Shown here: in pieces, positions 52,808 to 55,690 of the stretch
Layout: every line of letters begins with the position of its first letter
Position numbering within the stretch: position 1 is the first letter of the stretch
Source of the DNA: Cytophagales bacterium Ga0077538
Lineage (GTDB): Bacteria; Bacteroidota; Bacteroidia; Cytophagales; Cyclobacteriaceae
Assembly (NCBI GenBank): GCA_001464155.1
Contig: LNEN01000153.1
Location: 1-55,690, forward strand
Direction of reading: 5' to 3'
DNA: 55,690 nt
The notes under the pieces: generated by a model
Database searches by the model: none
What the model saw: the letters and a program-made list of their open reading frames with translations, nothing else
What the model was told of the DNA's origin: nothing
Position numbers and translations under genes: made by a program

Positions 52808-55129
52808 TTAATCGTTGTGAGTCACTCCTATGCGATAGCGAAAACCAGCATACACCATGCGTCCAAATATTGGTCCCCACACAAAAGAAGTGTCGAAATT
52901 ATTATTAGGATTGAACGGATCGTTCGCGCCAATAATAGGATTCTCCAGTGTGTAGTCAGTCAGGTTTTCTACTCCTACATATAAACTCCATCGGGCAGCA
53001 AAGTCTTTGGTTACTTGCGCAGACATCAGTACATAGTCCGGTGAAGTGGTGGGTAATTGATTTTGCACCTCATTTAACGAGGTATTAGCAATGCGCTGCT
53101 CACCCAACCATTGCACTGTGAAATCAAACTTCCATTCGTTTCGTGTTTCGTACGCCAAATTTGCGAAAGCTCTGTGCTGTGGAATCAGCGGACGTTGCAA
53201 CAGACCGTCCAGGTAATCTGTCTTCACATCCAACCAGCGATAGGCCAGTCGAATATCAAACCTGCGGATCAACTCATAGTCTACCTGAAATTGTAAACTG
53301 TGTGAATACGATTTACCTTGTAAGCCAAAGAAGTTTGCTTCGCGTGTAGAGCGATCCAAATCTAACACAGCCTGATTTTCGAAATCTGTATAGAAGTAAT
53401 CAAGCGTAATACTACCAGACCGGTAATCGAGAGTGAAGTCTTGTGACAAGTTTACTCCGTAGTTCCAGGCCATATCCGGCTTAAAGCCGTACCCGTACTG
53501 ACTTGTACGATTAGAGAAAATCAACTGTCTTGCAGAAGCCAACACACCTGTATTCTCCGTCAACAAATTTGCCAGGCGTATGCCTCTACCTGCAGAAGCA
53601 CGCAACGTGGTTGTTTCTGACAAAAGAAAGCGGGTGTGTAAACGAGGTGTAAAAAGCGTTCCAAATAAATTATGATAGTCCACACGCATGCCGGCAACCA
53701 CCTGAATATTTTTATGATTGTCATAATCGTATTCAAAGAAGGCTCCGGGTATTTTTTCGGTGCGATCGAATCTCACAGCATTCGAAGCCAACCAAGACCC
53801 ATCCGGTTGTTCCTCCACAATAGTCATGGTGTTGTTACTAAGTTGCTCCTCCACTTCATCATACAAAAAGCTTACACCTGTTTTAAACTTATGCGCGTTG
53901 TTGTTTATAATCGATTGATAGATAAGATTCACATAAGCTGAATGCTCCTCTCCTCCATGAACAGTAAATCCAAAATAACTATCGTGTTGATGCAGGGTGG
54001 TGGACAATTGTAGACCGATGCTTTTGTATGGCTGACCTTTAAACTGATGTCCAAGTTTTCCCCACGCTTCGTAGCGTTTCGTGTTGATCTCAAAACCGTA
54101 GCGATTGGTAGTGAACTTATCCTCTTGCGTAAAATCAGTTTGTCCTCCTTGCTTTGTATCACTCAACGCTTTAAATCCAAACTGCCCTAACCAACCCGTG
54201 CCACTGTTGTAGACCCAGCGGTTGATGGCATTGATTTGAGAGCCTGTGGGAAAATCCAAAAAGCTATCCTTGTTCTGATCCATTTCGAAAGGACGTGTAC
54301 TACCGTGTAACAAGAGCGTGGTCGCCCACTTATCACTGGTGTGCACCGTGGCATTGGCATTGAGCTCACTTCTACCCGATTCGTTTACGTACGCATTCAA
54401 ATAAAAAGGTTCACTCTCTTCGGGCTTCTTTAACTCTACATTGATTTGTCCGGCAATGCTCTCGTATCCATTCACTACAGAACCTACGCCTTTCGTTACC
54501 TGAATAGAATTAATCCAGGTGCCCGGAATAAATTGTATACCCTGACTACCAGCCAAGCCGCGCACGCCTGGCATATTCTCGATAGAGATCATGGTGTTTG
54601 GTCCTGCCAAACCAAGCATTTGAATTTGTCGTGTACCCGTTATCGCATCGGTAAAGGCAACATCCACAGAAGGATTAGTTTCGAAACTTTCAGAGAGGTT
54701 ACAACAAGCTGCTTTAAAAAGCTCCTTCTCTGTCATGATCACGGTGTTGATCGGCTTGAGTTGATCCATAGCGCTTGTTGAACGCCAACCTTGTACGGTT
54801 ACTTCATCCAATACACGCTCGGAGGTGAGCAGCACTTTTACATTTGCCTGATTTGTAATGGTGAGTGTATCACTCTTGTACCCAACGAAGCTTACAATCA
54901 GGGTGGAGACGTTCGCAACCCTGTCAATCATAAATACACCATTGTCACCTGTGGACACTCCTGTTGTAGTGCCCAACCAGTACACATTGGCGCCCTGCAG
55001 GGGTTGATCCACCCCTTCCGCATTCTTTTCAACCACAAGGCCCATTAGTTTTTGTGTATATCCCGAAAGGGAACATAGCAACATCAGCCCAACTACAATA
55101 GGAATGATCTGTATCCAGTTCTTTTTCAT
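52808..55129 (-). CDS. TonB-dependent outer-membrane receptor with CarboxypepD-like N-domain
   Basis: 773 residues: a signal peptide (IPIVVGLMLLCSLSGYTQ), a carboxypeptidase-regulatory-like domain (LQGANVYWLGTTTGVSTGDNGVFMI...VSFVGYKSDTL), a plug (KELFKAACCNLSESFETNPSVDV, then GLAGPNTMISIENMPGVRGL and IQVTKGVGSVVNGYESIAGQINVELKKP) and a 22-strand barrel ending in an aromatic-rich terminus. The Cys-Cys pair in the plug recurs in this receptor group. It is preceded 11 bp upstream, in the same operon, by a secreted heavy-metal-associated-domain protein, suggesting a metal (perhaps copper) or metal-complex ligand. That is an inference from context. Confidence 0.92.
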   Translation of the reverse strand: MKKNWIQIIPIVVGLMLLCSLSGYTQKLMGLVVEKNAEGVDQPLQGANVYWLGTTTGVSTGDNGVFMIDRVANVSTLIVSFVGYKSDTLTITNQANVKVLLTSERVLDEVTVQGWRSTSAMDQLKPINTVIMTEKELFKAACCNLSESFETNPSVDVAFTDAITGTRQIQMLGLAGPNTMISIENMPGVRGLAGSQGIQFIPGTWINSIQVTKGVGSVVNGYESIAGQINVELKKPEESEPFYLNAYVNESGRSELNANATVHTSDKWATTLLLHGSTRPFEMDQNKDSFLDFPTGSQINAINRWVYNSGTGWLGQFGFKALSDTKQGGQTDFTQEDKFTTNRYGFEINTKRYEAWGKLGHQFKGQPYKSIGLQLSTTLHQHDSYFGFTVHGGEEHSAYVNLIYQSIINNNAHKFKTGVSFLYDEVEEQLSNNTMTIVEEQPDGSWLASNAVRFDRTEKIPGAFFEYDYDNHKNIQVVAGMRVDYHNLFGTLFTPRLHTRFLLSETTTLRASAGRGIRLANLLTENTGVLASARQLIFSNRTSQYGYGFKPDMAWNYGVNLSQDFTLDYRSGSITLDYFYTDFENQAVLDLDRSTREANFFGLQGKSYSHSLQFQVDYELIRRFDIRLAYRWLDVKTDYLDGLLQRPLIPQHRAFANLAYETRNEWKFDFTVQWLGEQRIANTSLNEVQNQLPTTSPDYVLMSAQVTKDFAARWSLYVGVENLTDYTLENPIIGANDPFNPNNNFDTSFVWGPIFGRMVYAGFRYRIGVTHND

Positions 55130-55140
55130 TGGGTTATCGC

Positions 55141-55503
55141 TTAACGATGATCTCCATCGATAATCCCACTATGATCATGGTCGCGGTACAAGCAGCAATA
55201 CGGAAGTTTGGCATAGGTTTCATCTTTTGCCTTTGCTTTGTCAGTGTCATGGCCCGCTTCCGCAATGAAGTTGTGAATCTGCTGTTCTGTTAATTTTCCG
55301 GAATTGTAAACAACCGAAAGCATTTTGGTTTCTGTATTCCAGGACGCGGTTTTAATACCGGTTCGGTCCAAGGCTTTTTCAATACGAGCCTTACAGGTAC
55401 CGCAATTACCGTATACTTTTATTTCAGCTTTTATGGTAGTAGCCTTTTGACCAAAAGCCACAAGAGACACAAGAGTTAATATAGAGATCAGTACTGTTTT
55501 CAT
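55141..55503 (-). CDS. Secreted heavy-metal-associated (HMA) domain protein
   Basis: 120 residues from the ATG at 55503 (MKTVLISILTLVSLVAFGQ signal peptide); the longer frame upstream has no signal and is unlikely. The HMA ferredoxin-like domain carries the metal-binding loop YGNCGTCKARIEKAL (C-x2-C) and ends HNFIAEAGHDTDKAKA. A C-terminal LPYCCLYRDHDHSGIIDGDHR adds two Cys and several His. A periplasmic metal (copper-like) chaperone or sensor is likely. It is the first gene of an operon with the TonB receptor. Confidence 0.9.
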   Translation of the reverse strand: MKTVLISILTLVSLVAFGQKATTIKAEIKVYGNCGTCKARIEKALDRTGIKTASWNTETKMLSVVYNSGKLTEQQIHNFIAEAGHDTDKAKAKDETYAKLPYCCLYRDHDHSGIIDGDHR

Positions 55504-55690
55504 TTGAGTAGAGATAAATTGAAATAGAAATGAAATGAGGAATTCTGACAAAGCTACGAAAGGCTTGCCGCTTAGGACAGTATTTCTTCTTCGTAGAGAG
55601 TGTAGGAGCAAAGAACTTTGAAGAGTGGTTCTTTCAGAGGTGGAGGAGTGTCGTTTTCAGCTATGGATGTTTTACTGATTCTGAAAATAT
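55504..55690. other. Upstream region of the HMA-TonB operon
   Basis: No complete gene is seen. On the minus strand this should contain the operon promoter, but no convincing TTTG/TAnnTTTG pair is visible by eye. Confidence 0.3.

Overview
The window reads as a chromosomal segment of a Bacteroidota bacterium, most likely order Cytophagales. Evidence: a short (287-residue) SigA-type primary sigma factor; a giant surface protein with a gliding/type IX secretion C-terminal domain next to a PorP/SprF-family gene; an arginine cluster of the N-succinylornithine type with a built-in proC; DUF2911, DUF3817, DUF4328, PepSY and GIN-domain proteins; and several TAnnTTTG promoter boxes. No phage, plasmid or transposase gene is seen. 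One tRNA (Arg, anticodon CCG) is present and no rRNA. Layout: 1-5.3 kb holds the end of a glycosyltransferase, a MATE exporter, small membrane and lipoprotein genes, and a FabH-like ketoacyl-ACP synthase. 5.6-9.3 kb holds sigA, a cold-shock gene, a repeat-rich gene desert (a cloverleaf-forming palindrome, REP-like hairpins, a 42-bp tandem array) and a second, broken cold-shock gene. 9.5-12.6 kb holds a secreted protein and two membrane proteins. 12.7-22.2 kb, mostly minus strand, holds tRNA-Arg, an S9 oligopeptidase, a 2057-residue FN3-like/Ig-like adhesin and its SprF-like partner. 22.3-29.9 kb holds ftsK, lolA, an inverted-repeat element, an iodotyrosine-deiodinase homologue, a K+ channel, ffh, a PepSY protein and a DUF2911 protein. 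30-32.4 kb is a RimK-type three-gene operon. 32.4-43.3 kb holds an Na+/H+ antiporter, queD-folE, an aconitase with a histone-H1-like tail, NUDIX, pyrE, an alpha/beta hydrolase, an S41 protease, a GIN-domain protein and a TerB protein. 43.4-52.7 kb is one tightly packed arginine/proline operon (GNAT, argG, argC, proC, argD, argF', argB, argE, argH) behind a good promoter and a structured leader of about 300 nt. 52.8-55.5 kb is a heavy-metal-domain protein plus TonB-receptor operon. Two signals stand out. First, the aconitase (all three cluster cysteines at canonical positions) runs without interruption into an 87-residue Lys/Ala/Val tail resembling histone H1 or AlgP tails. Second, five otherwise perfect, strongly conserved genes (a cold-shock gene, ftsK, ffh, argG, proC) each lack one internal block of roughly 37-56 nt. 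Three of the losses break the frame, and the lost residues are core ones. Because ffh and ftsK are normally essential, and because the losses ignore reading frame, I suspect a consensus or assembly fault. The pattern still needs checking before any biology is read into these genes. Gene functions come from recognising family motifs by eye; no database search was run.
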